Shown here: one piece after another, positions 18,205 to 28,005 of the stretch | Layout: each line of letters starts with the position of its first letter | Numbering within the stretch: position 1 is the first letter of the stretch | DNA from: [Borrelia] lusitaniae | GTDB taxonomy: Bacteria; Spirochaetota; Spirochaetia; Borreliales; Borreliaceae | NCBI RefSeq assembly: GCF_030440365.1 | Contig: NZ_CP124050.1 | Location: forward strand, 62,001 to 126,000 | DNA: 64,000 bases | Reading direction: 5' to 3' | Notes under the pieces: model-generated | What the model was told of the DNA's origin: nothing | Database searches by the model: none | What the model saw: only the letters and a program-made list of their open reading frames with translations | Made by a program: the position numbers and the translations under genes

Positions 18205-18232
18205 AAAATGATTATTAATTAATAATCATTTT
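18205..18232. repeat. 28-base perfect palindrome between divergent genes
   Basis: The two 14-base halves AAAATGATTATTAA and TTAATAATCATTTT are exact reverse complements with no spacer. The element lies between the divergent promoters of the 106-residue gene and sufS, ending 5 bases before the sufS -35. An operator for a dimeric regulator is the simplest reading. A cruciform or an end-to-end terminator remnant is possible. Confidence 0.7.
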
Positions 18233-18237
18233 AAATT

Positions 18238-18267
18238 TTGTTTGTGCAATACAAATAATGCTATAAT
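18238..18267 (+). promoter_or_regulatory. Promoter of sufS
   Basis: TTGTTT (18238-18243), an 18-base spacer and a consensus TATAAT (18262-18267) precede sufS. The start would be near 18274, leaving a leader of about 36 bases with AAAGGA at 18291. Confidence 0.6.
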
Positions 18268-18309
18268 AATGAAAAGCTAAAAATCAAAACAAAGGAACTT
18301 GTAAGAGGT

Positions 18310-19578
18310 ATGGATTTCAAACAAATAAAAAGCAATGCCGAAAAGGTAAGGTTTTTAAGAAACGATTTTCCTATTTTAAATAAACAGCTTGACAATAAAC
18401 ATATAATTTATTTTGACAATGCAGCAACCTCTCAAAAACCCAAAAAGGTAATTTATTCTAGCATTGAATATTATGAAAATTATAACGCAAATGTATATAG
18501 AAGCGGTCACAAATTTGCAATTCAATCTAGCATAAAAATAGAAAAAACAAGAGAGCTTGTAAAAAATTTCATTAATGCAGAGTCTACAAAAAATATAATA
18601 TTTAACTCTGGAACTACGGATGGAATTAATACTATCGCAAACTCATTTTTTTACTCAAAATACTTTAAAAAAAAAGATGAAATTATTCTTACGACTCTTG
18701 AACATAATAGTAATTTGCTACCATGGGCAAATCTTGCAAATTTAGCTAACCTAACAATTAAGTTTGCTAAATTTAATGAAATGGGAATTATTACCCCTGA
18801 AGAAATTGAAAAACTTATTACAGAAAAAACAAAACTCATCAGTATTTCAGGAATAAATAATACCTTAGGAACCATTAATGATTTGGAATCTATTGGAAAA
18901 ATCGCAAAAAAATACAATATAAGTCTTTTTGTAGATGCTGCACAAATGGCACCTCATATAAAAATAGATGTTAAAAAAATTGGCTGTGACTTTTTGGTAT
19001 TTTCTGGACATAAAATGCTTGCTCCAACAGGAATAGGAATTTTATACATTTCAAATAATATAGCTGAAAAGCTTAATAGCTCAAAATTAGGAGGAAATAC
19101 TGTAGAAGAAATATACATAGAAAAGAAAAAAATTAAATTTAAATTACTTGATGCTCCCAATAAATTTGAATCAGGAACCCCAAATATTGCAGGAATTATC
19201 GGGCTTGAAGAGGCCATAAAATATATCAATAATATTTCTATGGATTTTATTTTAGAACATGATCAGCAATTAATCGAATATGGGGTAAAAAAATTGCAAG
19301 AACTTGATGAAGTCGAATTTTTACTAAATACAAATCTTAAAAGAAATTCAATAATATCATTTACGGTAAAAAATATTCACTCACACGATATTGAAACCTA
19401 TCTAGATGCAATAGGAATAGCAACTAGAGCCGGAAAAATTTGTTCATATGTAGCATTTTTACCAGAAAATTTAAATAAAAACCATCTTTTAAGAATTAGC
19501 TTTTATTTTTATAATACACAAGAAGAAATTGATACTTTCATATTAGGATTAAAAAAAGTAATAAAAGAGCTTTCATAA
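18310..19578 (+). CDS. sufS: Group II cysteine desulfurase (SufS/NifS family)
   Basis: This 422-residue PLP enzyme turns cysteine into alanine and a persulfide used for Fe-S clusters and thiolated tRNA. The N-terminus RNDFPILNKQL...IYFDNAATSQKP is typical of SufS/CsdA. DAAQMAPHIKIDV carries the PLP-binding Asp, and FSGHKMLAPTGIGILY carries the PLP-lysine (about residue 237). RAGKICSYVAF holds the catalytic Cys near 379, where group II enzymes have RxGHHCA; here HH is replaced by KI. A SufU-like scaffold gene follows after a 187-base gap full of inverted repeats. Confidence 0.93.
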   Translation: MDFKQIKSNAEKVRFLRNDFPILNKQLDNKHIIYFDNAATSQKPKKVIYSSIEYYENYNANVYRSGHKFAIQSSIKIEKTRELVKNFINAESTKNIIFNSGTTDGINTIANSFFYSKYFKKKDEIILTTLEHNSNLLPWANLANLANLTIKFAKFNEMGIITPEEIEKLITEKTKLISISGINNTLGTINDLESIGKIAKKYNISLFVDAAQMAPHIKIDVKKIGCDFLVFSGHKMLAPTGIGILYISNNIAEKLNSSKLGGNTVEEIYIEKKKIKFKLLDAPNKFESGTPNIAGIIGLEEAIKYINNISMDFILEHDQQLIEYGVKKLQELDEVEFLLNTNLKRNSIISFTVKNIHSHDIETYLDAIGIATRAGKICSYVAFLPENLNKNHLLRISFYFYNTQEEIDTFILGLKKVIKELS

Positions 19579-19602
19579 AAATTTAGAAAAAAAAATCATA
19601 AC

Positions 19603-19747
19603 AAAGTTAATCAAAAATCTTTCTTTTTGACTAACTTTAATTTTAGGCTTAACAAGCCTAAAATTAATCTTTAAAAATTTCAAAACAATTTCAACTGTAT
19701 TTTGAAAAATTTTTATATTGCCTTTTATTATTGATTTAATAAATCAA
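19603..19747. repeat. Four consecutive inverted repeats between sufS and sufU
   Basis: IR1: 19603-19617 with 19624-19638 (15 bases, one mismatch). IR2: 19637-19650 with 19654-19667 (14 bases, perfect, 3-base loop). IR3: TTTCAAAA 19678-19685 with TTTTGAAA 19700-19707 (8 bases perfect, extendable with a bulge). IR4: TTGATTT 19731-19737 with AAATCAA 19741-19747 (7 bases, 3-base loop). IR1 and IR2 overlap by two bases. No canonical terminator T-run follows IR2. They could terminate, process or regulate the transcript between the two genes. Confidence 0.75.
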
Positions 19748-19765
19748 AGAAAATAAAATTAAATC

Positions 19766-20191
19766 ATGCTCACTGAAAAAACTAAAAAAAAACTAATAAA
19801 GCTTAGTAAAGTAAATACTTACATAATAAATAAAGTAGAAACAAATAAAAATTTCAAATATCAATCTAAATGTGGAGACCAAATTTTATTCCAAATAATA
19901 GAAGCAAATAACGGAAAATTTAACTTAAAACACCACGCATCTGGATGTATTATTTTACTTGCAAGCGCTAATGCTTTAAATAAATTGTGCAATAACAAAC
20001 CAAAACACGAAATCCTAAACTTAGTACAAAAAGTAATAAACGGTGATTTTACAAATCTAGACGAAATTGACGCAAGTTTAGAAATTTTCAACATATTTAC
20101 AAATACAAATAGAAAAGACTGTTTTTTACTGCCATACAAATCATTAAAAGATAATTTAGAAAACTACAAGCCCTTAAAGGAGAGCTATTAA
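19766..20191 (+). CDS. sufU: SufU/IscU-type Fe-S cluster scaffold
   Basis: This 141-residue scaffold or sulfur-acceptor protein partners the cysteine desulfurase. All three family cysteines are visible: KCGDQI (about residue 36, with Asp two residues on), HASGCIILLASANAL (about residue 57), and RKDCFLLPYKSL (about residue 119). The C-terminal CxLLP motif is diagnostic of SufU/NifU_N. Its ATG lies 187 bases after sufS, behind four inverted repeats, and comM begins immediately after its stop. SufBCD genes are not in this window. The choice between SufU and IscU by eye is uncertain. Confidence 0.85.
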   Translation: MLTEKTKKKLIKLSKVNTYIINKVETNKNFKYQSKCGDQILFQIIEANNGKFNLKHHASGCIILLASANALNKLCNNKPKHEILNLVQKVINGDFTNLDEIDASLEIFNIFTNTNRKDCFLLPYKSLKDNLENYKPLKESY

Positions 20192-21727
20192 ATGAAAATC
20201 TATTCACACTCATCAGTCGGATATGAAGGAGAACTAATTGAAATCGAAATAGACATTAAAAAAGGAATTTCTGGAATTGATATTGTAGGACTTGCTGGAA
20301 GCGAAATTAAAGAATCAAGAGAAAGAGTAAAATCGGCTATCAAAAATTCAAATTTTCATTTCCCTAAAGATAGAATATTAATAAATCTTGCACCAGCAGG
20401 AATTAAAAAACTTGGAACAGCTCTTGATCTCTCGATTGCTATTAGCATCATTAAAATCCAAGAAAACACAAATAATAAAAATTTAGAAATATTAATATTA
20501 GGAGAATTGCAATTAGATGGCAAAATAAGATCAATAAAAGCAGTTTTACCAGCCATTGCTCTTGCCAAAGAAAAGGAAATAAAATTTGCAATAGTTCCTT
20601 TTGAAAATTTAGAAGAAGCTCACCTAATAGATGGCTTGAATATTTGGGGAGTTAAAGATTTAAAAGAAACTATAAAAATAATAGAACAATTAAACAATAA
20701 TATACTTCCTCCAAGAACAAATATTAAATCACAAACAACAATTGAACAAGATTGTATTTTAGATTATGACTTTAAAAATATAAAAGGACAACAAAGAGCA
20801 AAAAGAGCAATTGAAATAGCAATTGCTGGTGGACATAACATTATGTTATTTGGTCCACCCGGAAGCGGAAAAACACTTAGTATTAAGTGCGCTCAATCCA
20901 TTCTTCCTCCACTTACAAACAAAGAGCTTATAGAAACAAATAGAATATGGTCAATATCAGGGAAATTAATAGACAGAAAAATAATAAAACAAAGGCCTTT
21001 TAGAAATCCTCACCATACTGCTAGTAAAGAAGGAATAATTGGGGGGGGTCCTAATCCTTTGCCAGGAGAAGTGTCTCTTGCCCACAATGGAATATTATTT
21101 TTAGATGAAGCTTTAGAATTTAAAAAATCTATCCTACAATCTTTACGTGAACCTATTGAAGACAAATCAATTTCAATCTCAAGAGCAAGTTCCAAATTAT
21201 TCAAATACCCCGCCAATTTCCAACTAATGCTTGCAATGAATCTTTGCCCTTGTGGAAATCTTGGCAAAAAAAACACAGATTGTTTTTGCTCACAACAAGA
21301 AATTTCAAATTATTGGAAAAAACTTGGAGCTGCAATGCTTGACAGAATTGATATTAGAGTCCCAACAAGAGCAATTAATAATGAAAAATTACTCAGCGAA
21401 ACAAGCGAAAGTTCAAGCAAAATAAAACAAAGAATAATAAAAGCAAGAAACATTCAAAATATAAGATACGAAAATTTTGCAAATATAAATAAAAATTCTG
21501 ATCTTAATTCAAATTACATTGAAAAATTTTGCGAATTAAGTGCAATCTTAAAAAATGATTTGATTTACATTCTAAACAAACTCAACATATCTTCAAGAGC
21601 AACGCATTCAATACTAAAAATTGCAAGAACAATCTCCGATTTAAAGGAAGAAAAAAATATTTCAAGAGAAGCCCTACTTGAGGCAATCGAACATAGAAAA
21701 AACGGGGAAAATATGCTTGAAAAATAA
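20192..21727 (+). CDS. comM: ComM/YifB family AAA+ ATPase
   Basis: This 511-residue member of the Mg-chelatase-like YifB/ComM family is a helicase linked in other bacteria to branch migration during transformation. The N-terminal ChlI-like domain (SVGYEGELIEIEIDIKKGISGIDIVGLAGSEIKESRERVKSAI) is typical. Walker A is GPPGSGKT near residue 228, Walker B is LFLDEAL near residue 306, and the CPCG...C zinc-finger-like cysteines follow at about 349-365. The ATG follows the sufU stop directly, with SD GGAGA. Its 3' end overlaps the T-tract of the ldh terminator on the other strand. Confidence 0.92.
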   Translation: MKIYSHSSVGYEGELIEIEIDIKKGISGIDIVGLAGSEIKESRERVKSAIKNSNFHFPKDRILINLAPAGIKKLGTALDLSIAISIIKIQENTNNKNLEILILGELQLDGKIRSIKAVLPAIALAKEKEIKFAIVPFENLEEAHLIDGLNIWGVKDLKETIKIIEQLNNNILPPRTNIKSQTTIEQDCILDYDFKNIKGQQRAKRAIEIAIAGGHNIMLFGPPGSGKTLSIKCAQSILPPLTNKELIETNRIWSISGKLIDRKIIKQRPFRNPHHTASKEGIIGGGPNPLPGEVSLAHNGILFLDEALEFKKSILQSLREPIEDKSISISRASSKLFKYPANFQLMLAMNLCPCGNLGKKNTDCFCSQQEISNYWKKLGAAMLDRIDIRVPTRAINNEKLLSETSESSSKIKQRIIKARNIQNIRYENFANINKNSDLNSNYIEKFCELSAILKNDLIYILNKLNISSRATHSILKIARTISDLKEEKNISREALLEAIEHRKNGENMLEK

Positions 21728-21729
21728 AA

Positions 21730-21748
21730 ACCCCAAAAAATTTGGGGT
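21730..21748 (-). terminator. Rho-independent terminator of ldh
   Basis: The stem ACCCCAAA/TTTGGGGT (8 base pairs, AAA/TTT loop) is followed on the minus strand by TTTTATTTT. It lies 9 bases after the ldh stop. On the plus strand no T-run follows, so it suits ldh better than comM. Confidence 0.85.
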
Positions 21749-21756
21749 CTTCAAAA

Positions 21757-22710
<954 letters not shown>

Positions 22711-22826
22711 TTACTCCATATAAATTTAAACTGCATACAACCAATTTTAAATAAATAATGATAAAAATATTTTATCGCATTTCTAAGGGCTTTGCCAATC
22801 AGATACTTTTAAAAATTAATTACATA

Positions 22827-24632
22827 TTAATTATCATTGGATTTAAGAACTGCAAGAAAAACACTTTGTGGAATCTCAACATTTCCTACCATCTTCATTC
22901 GCTTTTTACCTTCTTTTTGCTTTTCTAAAAGTTTTCTCTTACGAGTAATGTCACCACCATAACACTTGGCAGTAACATCTTTTCTAACAGGAGAAATTGT
23001 CTCTCGAGCAATAACGTTAGAGCCAATAGCGCCTTGAATAGCTATTTTAAACTGTTGCCTTGCTATTTCATCTTTCAATTTTTTACAAATCCCAATAGCC
23101 TTAGTTCTTGCACCATCTTTAAAAACTAATTGAGACAGTGCATCAACCCTATCCCCATTGATTAATATATCTAATCTTACTAAATCTGTATATTCATAAT
23201 CTAAAAGTTCATAATCAAAAGAAGCATATCCACGACTCACAGATTTAATCTTGTCATAAAAATCAAAAAGGATTTCAGAAAGAGGCATTTTATAAATAAG
23301 CTCAACGCGCTTAGTATCAAGATAAATTAAATTTGTCTGCACTCCTCTTTTCAACAAGCATACACTCATAATATTTCCTAAAAATTCTACAGGAACAATA
23401 ATATTAGCTCTAATATAAGGCTCAAGAACACTTTCAATAGCTTCATTTCCAGGAAATTGTTCAGGGCTTTCAATAAAATAAGGTTCTCCCTTTTTAGGAA
23501 TTATTTTGTATCTAACAGAAGGAGAAGTTAATATTACATTTAAATTAAATTCACGCTCAATACGTTCTTGAATAACCTCTAAATGCAAAAGACCGAGAAA
23601 TCCACACTTAAAACCATGCCCAAGAGCCGATGATGAATCTTTTTCAAATGTTAACGAAGCATCATTAAGCTTTAATCTATCCATTGCCTTTAAAAGATCA
23701 TCATATTGATTGGAATCAACAGGATACACCGAAGAAAACACTACGGGCTTAATTTCTTTAAATCCCTCAAGAGGAGTTAATGTAGGACAATCACAAAGAG
23801 TTATTGTATCTCCAATCTTAACATCTGATATATTTTTTATTCCTGCAATAAAATATCCAACATTTCCTGCTTCTAAACTATCTTTTCTTTCAAGTGATAT
23901 TTTAAAAACTCCAATCTCTTCGATTAAATATTCACTATTAGTATGCATTAACCTAATCTTATCACCTGTCTTGATTTGTCCTTCGAAAATCCTGAAGTGA
24001 ACAATAACTCCTCTATAAGAATCATAATGTGAATCAAAAATTAATGCTCTTAATGGATCCTTAACACTTCCTCTAGGAGATGGCACATACTTGCAAATAG
24101 CTTCAAGCAAATCATCAATCCCTATTCCATTCTTAGCAGAAATCAAAATAGCAATTTCTTCATTTAATCCTAAATCATTTTTTATTTGCTTTTTTACAAA
24201 ATCAACATTAGCATTTGGAAGATCTATCTTATTAATAACAGGAATAATTTCTAAATCATGCTCAAAAGCCATATAAAAATTGGAAACTGTCTGAGCTTGT
24301 ATTCCTTGACTTGCATCAATTAATAAAAGAGCACCCTCACAAGACGAAATTGCTCTTGAGACCTCATAAGAAAAATCAACATGACCTGGAGTATCTACAA
24401 AATTTAGCTCATAAAAATCACCATCATTGCTTTTATAATTAATTGTTACTGCCTGACTTTTTATTGTGATTCCTCTCTCGCGCTCAATCTCCATATTGTC
24501 AAGCATTTGACTTTTAAAATCGCGATCAGATATTATTTTGGCCTTTTGAATAAATCGATCGGCCAATGTCGATTTACCATGATCAATGTGTGCAATAATG
24601 CAAAAATTTTTCTTACGAATACTAATACTCAC
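22827..24632 (-). CDS. lepA: Elongation factor 4 (LepA)
   Basis: This 601-residue ribosome-associated GTPase back-translocates or rescues stalled ribosomes. G1 AHIDHGKST, G2-region RERGIT, G3 DTPGH and G4 NKID are all present. The LepA-specific C-terminal domain (KDVTAKCYGGDITRKRKLLEKQKEGKKRMK) is complete. I place the start at GTG 24632 (MSISIRKKNF), which agrees with the B31 protein as I remember it. A longer frame from TTG 24653 would contain the AGGGGGA that acts as SD. That SD lies unusually close to the GTG. Confidence 0.95.
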   Translation of the reverse strand: MSISIRKKNFCIIAHIDHGKSTLADRFIQKAKIISDRDFKSQMLDNMEIERERGITIKSQAVTINYKSNDGDFYELNFVDTPGHVDFSYEVSRAISSCEGALLLIDASQGIQAQTVSNFYMAFEHDLEIIPVINKIDLPNANVDFVKKQIKNDLGLNEEIAILISAKNGIGIDDLLEAICKYVPSPRGSVKDPLRALIFDSHYDSYRGVIVHFRIFEGQIKTGDKIRLMHTNSEYLIEEIGVFKISLERKDSLEAGNVGYFIAGIKNISDVKIGDTITLCDCPTLTPLEGFKEIKPVVFSSVYPVDSNQYDDLLKAMDRLKLNDASLTFEKDSSSALGHGFKCGFLGLLHLEVIQERIEREFNLNVILTSPSVRYKIIPKKGEPYFIESPEQFPGNEAIESVLEPYIRANIIVPVEFLGNIMSVCLLKRGVQTNLIYLDTKRVELIYKMPLSEILFDFYDKIKSVSRGYASFDYELLDYEYTDLVRLDILINGDRVDALSQLVFKDGARTKAIGICKKLKDEIARQQFKIAIQGAIGSNVIARETISPVRKDVTAKCYGGDITRKRKLLEKQKEGKKRMKMVGNVEIPQSVFLAVLKSNDN

Positions 24633-24664
24633 TCCCCCTGAACTACAAATCAAGATTTAAAAAT

Positions 24665-25636
24665 TTACCTCTTTTTAAATACAGAATTTTTAATTTGACT
24701 TCTTGATTTCGCAATATAAGGAGAAAATCTTGGTGCAAGATCCACTATTAATTTCCAAGTATCTATTGCTCTAAATCTATAATTACCATTAGAATATGCA
24801 TAAGTAGCAACAGCAATGTTATAAACTATTTCCCAAAAATCTGTAGATTCAAAAGCATTTTTTATTGCCTTATACTCATTAATTTTTTGAACAAAAGACC
24901 TTAAATTTCTAAACTGATATACAGGTTCATGATAATAGACATAATCATACATCCTTGTTAGAATCCCTACTACAGCTACAAGTCCATGAGTAATTGAAAG
25001 TTCATAAGCTTTTAAGCGCAAATAAACTTTTGACAACAATTGATGAGTATCAATAACATTGTAGTTCTTAAATCTGTAAAGATTAAAAGTAAAATCAATA
25101 CCAAAAGCTCCTCTTACTTGCTTTAAATAAGAAGTTAGATAAAATGAAACATTAAATTTATCGTTTGGCATGCTATTCTCTCTTTGAGAATAATCATGAT
25201 AACTATAATAATCTTTTTTAGTTGAAAACTTATTTAATATATCATTTAAATAATCAATCGTATCAACATAATTATTCTCAAGTTCGGCCATTTTGGCTAA
25301 AGAAAAAAGTATTTTTTTTTCAAAAGATTCATCTAGTAAATAATCTTTGTCTTCAAAAGACTTATAAAGGTTTAACTTTTCAAGAACAGCATTTCCAGAC
25401 ATGCCATAAGCCACTGATAAATAATAACTTGCTTCAGGATAAACACCTTTTCTAAGCAAAGCTTCCTGCAAATAATTAATAGCATGTGTAATATTAGACT
25501 TACTAAATTCAGATTTAGAATAAAGAAATTGCCTACCTTTTTCAAGTAAAATCCAATACGGAAAATTTTTATTACTTGAAGAATTCAAAGAAACAGACAA
25601 AGGCAAAGCAAAAAAAAGTAAAAACAAATTTCTCAT
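24665..25636 (-). CDS. Exported TPR-like protein, unknown function
   Basis: This 323-residue protein has a signal peptide-like start (MRNLFLLFFALPLSVSLNSSS) and no lipobox Cys. The body is helical with TPR-like repeats: ITHAINYLQEALLRKGVYPEASYYLSVAYGMSG near residues 48-80, ENNYVDTIDYLNDILNKF near 114-132 and others. Such repeats usually mediate protein contacts in the periplasm. It lies 32 bases upstream of lepA on the same strand and 70 bases from the V-ATPase K gene. The function is unknown. Confidence 0.75.
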   Translation of the reverse strand: MRNLFLLFFALPLSVSLNSSSNKNFPYWILLEKGRQFLYSKSEFSKSNITHAINYLQEALLRKGVYPEASYYLSVAYGMSGNAVLEKLNLYKSFEDKDYLLDESFEKKILFSLAKMAELENNYVDTIDYLNDILNKFSTKKDYYSYHDYSQRENSMPNDKFNVSFYLTSYLKQVRGAFGIDFTFNLYRFKNYNVIDTHQLLSKVYLRLKAYELSITHGLVAVVGILTRMYDYVYYHEPVYQFRNLRSFVQKINEYKAIKNAFESTDFWEIVYNIAVATYAYSNGNYRFRAIDTWKLIVDLAPRFSPYIAKSRSQIKNSVFKKR

Positions 25637-25706
25637 AATAATAAATATATTAAATTAACTCATAAATTACGAGAAAATTTAATATTAAAAGAAATATAAA
25701 TCAAAA

Positions 25707-26141
25707 TTAAACAAACTTAAATATCATTAAAAATACCATTACAAAAAGAGCAACAGATTCTATTAATCCCAAAACTAATAGGTATGTAGCAAATCCTTTT
25801 CCAGTCTCAGAAAAAGCATCACAAGCGCCTGCTGCCGCTTTCCCTTGAGCAAATCCAGAAACAGCAATTGCAAACCCACCGCCAAGACCTGCTCCAAGCA
25901 ACAGCCATGGATTTGTTTGCATCATTACCTCATATAATGTATTCATTAAAATATATCCATATATTATTTGAGTCAATGGTGCTGAGACAAAAACAATCAA
26001 TAAAAATGGTGCAGGCTTTCCTTGCATATAGCACCTTTTCCATGCTCCAATAGCAGCACTACCCGCTGCTCCCATACCCAGCGCAGAACCTATTGCTGAG
26101 ATTGTCAAAGCTGAATTAACTCCTATTAAACCTATATCCAT
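25707..26141 (-). CDS. atpK: V-type ATPase subunit K (proteolipid)
   Basis: This 144-residue proteolipid forms the rotor ring of the membrane sector. Four hydrophobic segments arise from an internal duplication (GLIGVNSALTISAIGSALGMGAAGSAAIGAWKR and LLLGAGLGGGFAIAVSGFAQGKAAAGACDAF). A single ion-binding Glu is visible, in the last span (VLGLIESVALFVMV), where V-type double hairpins have one per monomer. It is the last gene of the V-ATPase operon, 21 bases after subunit I. Confidence 0.94.
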   Translation of the reverse strand: MDIGLIGVNSALTISAIGSALGMGAAGSAAIGAWKRCYMQGKPAPFLLIVFVSAPLTQIIYGYILMNTLYEVMMQTNPWLLLGAGLGGGFAIAVSGFAQGKAAAGACDAFSETGKGFATYLLVLGLIESVALFVMVFLMIFKFV

Positions 26142-26162
26142 AAGTACTCCTTTTTTATTTTT

Positions 26163-27995
26163 TTATTTATTTATATTTATTTTTTTAAAAGGCTTATAAG
26201 CATATCCACTCCATTCTTGACCTAAATGATTTGAAAATTCAAGCATATTAAGCCTTACTCCATGAACAATTACTGAAAGTAAAGATAACATTATATTTAA
26301 AACATGCCCAAAAAGTATAACAATAATTCCAACTACTATAAGACCAATATTGGAAGATTTTAACAAAGGCATTGACATAGCATTAAAACTTGCTGAGATT
26401 GAAAGTCCTGCAAGTCCAACTGCAAAAAGTCTAATATAAGATATTATGTCTGCAAACCCAGACACAGTGGTTAAGAATTGTTCTATAATGCCTCCAAAAC
26501 TTTTTAATATACACTTGAAAAAATTTGAACCATCTTGCTTACCAAAAATAAATACAAGTGCAATGCCAAAATATATTATATTATAAACAGCATTATACAT
26601 GGGAAAGCGAGATTGACTGAGTATTAAATTCAAAACAAGATAATAAAGACCAGCTATACCTATAAGCCAACCAATCTGTGCTATTGAATGAATATGGGGC
26701 TTTTCTTTTACTTGTCTTAAAAAATTCCAAGCGTGAGCTAATGAAATTTGTAAAATACCTATTGAAAAACAGATAAAGATAATATTTTGCACACTATTTT
26801 TCTCTGTCAAATAACTAACTTTAAATGAATTCAAAATAGGAAACATTTCAAGAATTAAAGGACTGCCAAACCAAGTTCCAGTCATAGAACCATAAAGTAT
26901 CGACGATACACTAAGATAAAATATTAACCCATGAACTGAAGTTAAGGGTTTCCCTTTAAGAATAAAACTCAAGCTAAGCAAAATTCCTATCAAAAAAAAT
27001 ATAACTCCATAAGCCGCATCACCTACTATCATACCAAAAAACACAAAGAAAAATAACATAAAAATAAAACTTATATCCCTTTCTTTATACCCAGGAATTG
27101 TCTCTAAAATATTAAAAATAGGTGCAGCTAAATTAGCAATTCCTTTTCTTTTTATATAGGTTGGAATAATATCATTTTCTTCAGGGTCTGCAAATTGAAC
27201 TGCAAAACCTGCTTTTAAAACTGAGCTTTTAAGAGATTCTTGACTTTCAGCTGGAACAAATCCCGTAATATACGAAAAATCCTCAAAATCACTTTGCATA
27301 TCAGCTAAAACTTGCTCAAACTCTACTATTTGATCGTATTTTTTTATTTCATCTCTTAAAATATCAATGTATTTATTAAAAAGAGAAATTTGGGTCAATT
27401 TTTGATCTAAAATCTCATCAACAACCTTTAATTTATTATTAATATAATCAAGATCAAAATTAAACTTAAACTCATCAGCAATTTCAATTTTTTGATCAAA
27501 CTCACCAACACTCACAAAATAAGAAATGTTTTTTACATTTTTAATCAACAATACATGAACATTAGGATCTCTTAATAAATTTTTATATTCACTTTTTTGG
27601 ATTTTAAAAAAGCGAATATAAATTTTAGATTCTTTCAATTTGTCAATATGCTCTAAAGAAAAATTTCCCCAAACAGAAATTAAATTCTTTTCATTTAATA
27701 AAGATCGTTTAATATCTTGAAATTCTTTAATCTCATTACCTAAATTGACTATGCTTTTTGCAATATCTAAAAAATTTCCATTAGAAGATTTTAAAGCCTT
27801 TACCCCTCCATCTTCTCTAAGTAGAGAAAAAGCTTGTATTAAAATTCGCCTATTATCAATGCTTTTTTTCAAAGAATCTGAATTTTTATTGCAAAAATTA
27901 ATATGAACCGCTCCAAAATCTCTTAAAATCTCTAATGATTCTTTCTTATATTTCGATAAAGTCAAAAGTAAAACTTTTTTCATTTTTACAATCAT
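26163..27995 (-). CDS. atpI: V-type ATPase subunit I (a subunit)
   Basis: This subunit of about 610 residues forms the stator and ion half-channels. The first 310 residues are the soluble, coiled-coil-rich arm. From about residue 315 there are seven or so membrane spans, including FGMIVGDAAYGVIFF, and near the end YIRLFAVGLAGLSISASFN with the essential channel Arg. The start is ATG 27995, because AGGAA lies 7 bases upstream; a longer frame to 28022 has no SD. The operon neighbours are D upstream and K downstream. Confidence 0.92.
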   Translation of the reverse strand: MIVKMKKVLLLTLSKYKKESLEILRDFGAVHINFCNKNSDSLKKSIDNRRILIQAFSLLREDGGVKALKSSNGNFLDIAKSIVNLGNEIKEFQDIKRSLLNEKNLISVWGNFSLEHIDKLKESKIYIRFFKIQKSEYKNLLRDPNVHVLLIKNVKNISYFVSVGEFDQKIEIADEFKFNFDLDYINNKLKVVDEILDQKLTQISLFNKYIDILRDEIKKYDQIVEFEQVLADMQSDFEDFSYITGFVPAESQESLKSSVLKAGFAVQFADPEENDIIPTYIKRKGIANLAAPIFNILETIPGYKERDISFIFMLFFFVFFGMIVGDAAYGVIFFLIGILLSLSFILKGKPLTSVHGLIFYLSVSSILYGSMTGTWFGSPLILEMFPILNSFKVSYLTEKNSVQNIIFICFSIGILQISLAHAWNFLRQVKEKPHIHSIAQIGWLIGIAGLYYLVLNLILSQSRFPMYNAVYNIIYFGIALVFIFGKQDGSNFFKCILKSFGGIIEQFLTTVSGFADIISYIRLFAVGLAGLSISASFNAMSMPLLKSSNIGLIVVGIIVILFGHVLNIMLSLLSVIVHGVRLNMLEFSNHLGQEWSGYAYKPFKKININK

Positions 27996-28005
27996 AAACT
28001 TGTTC

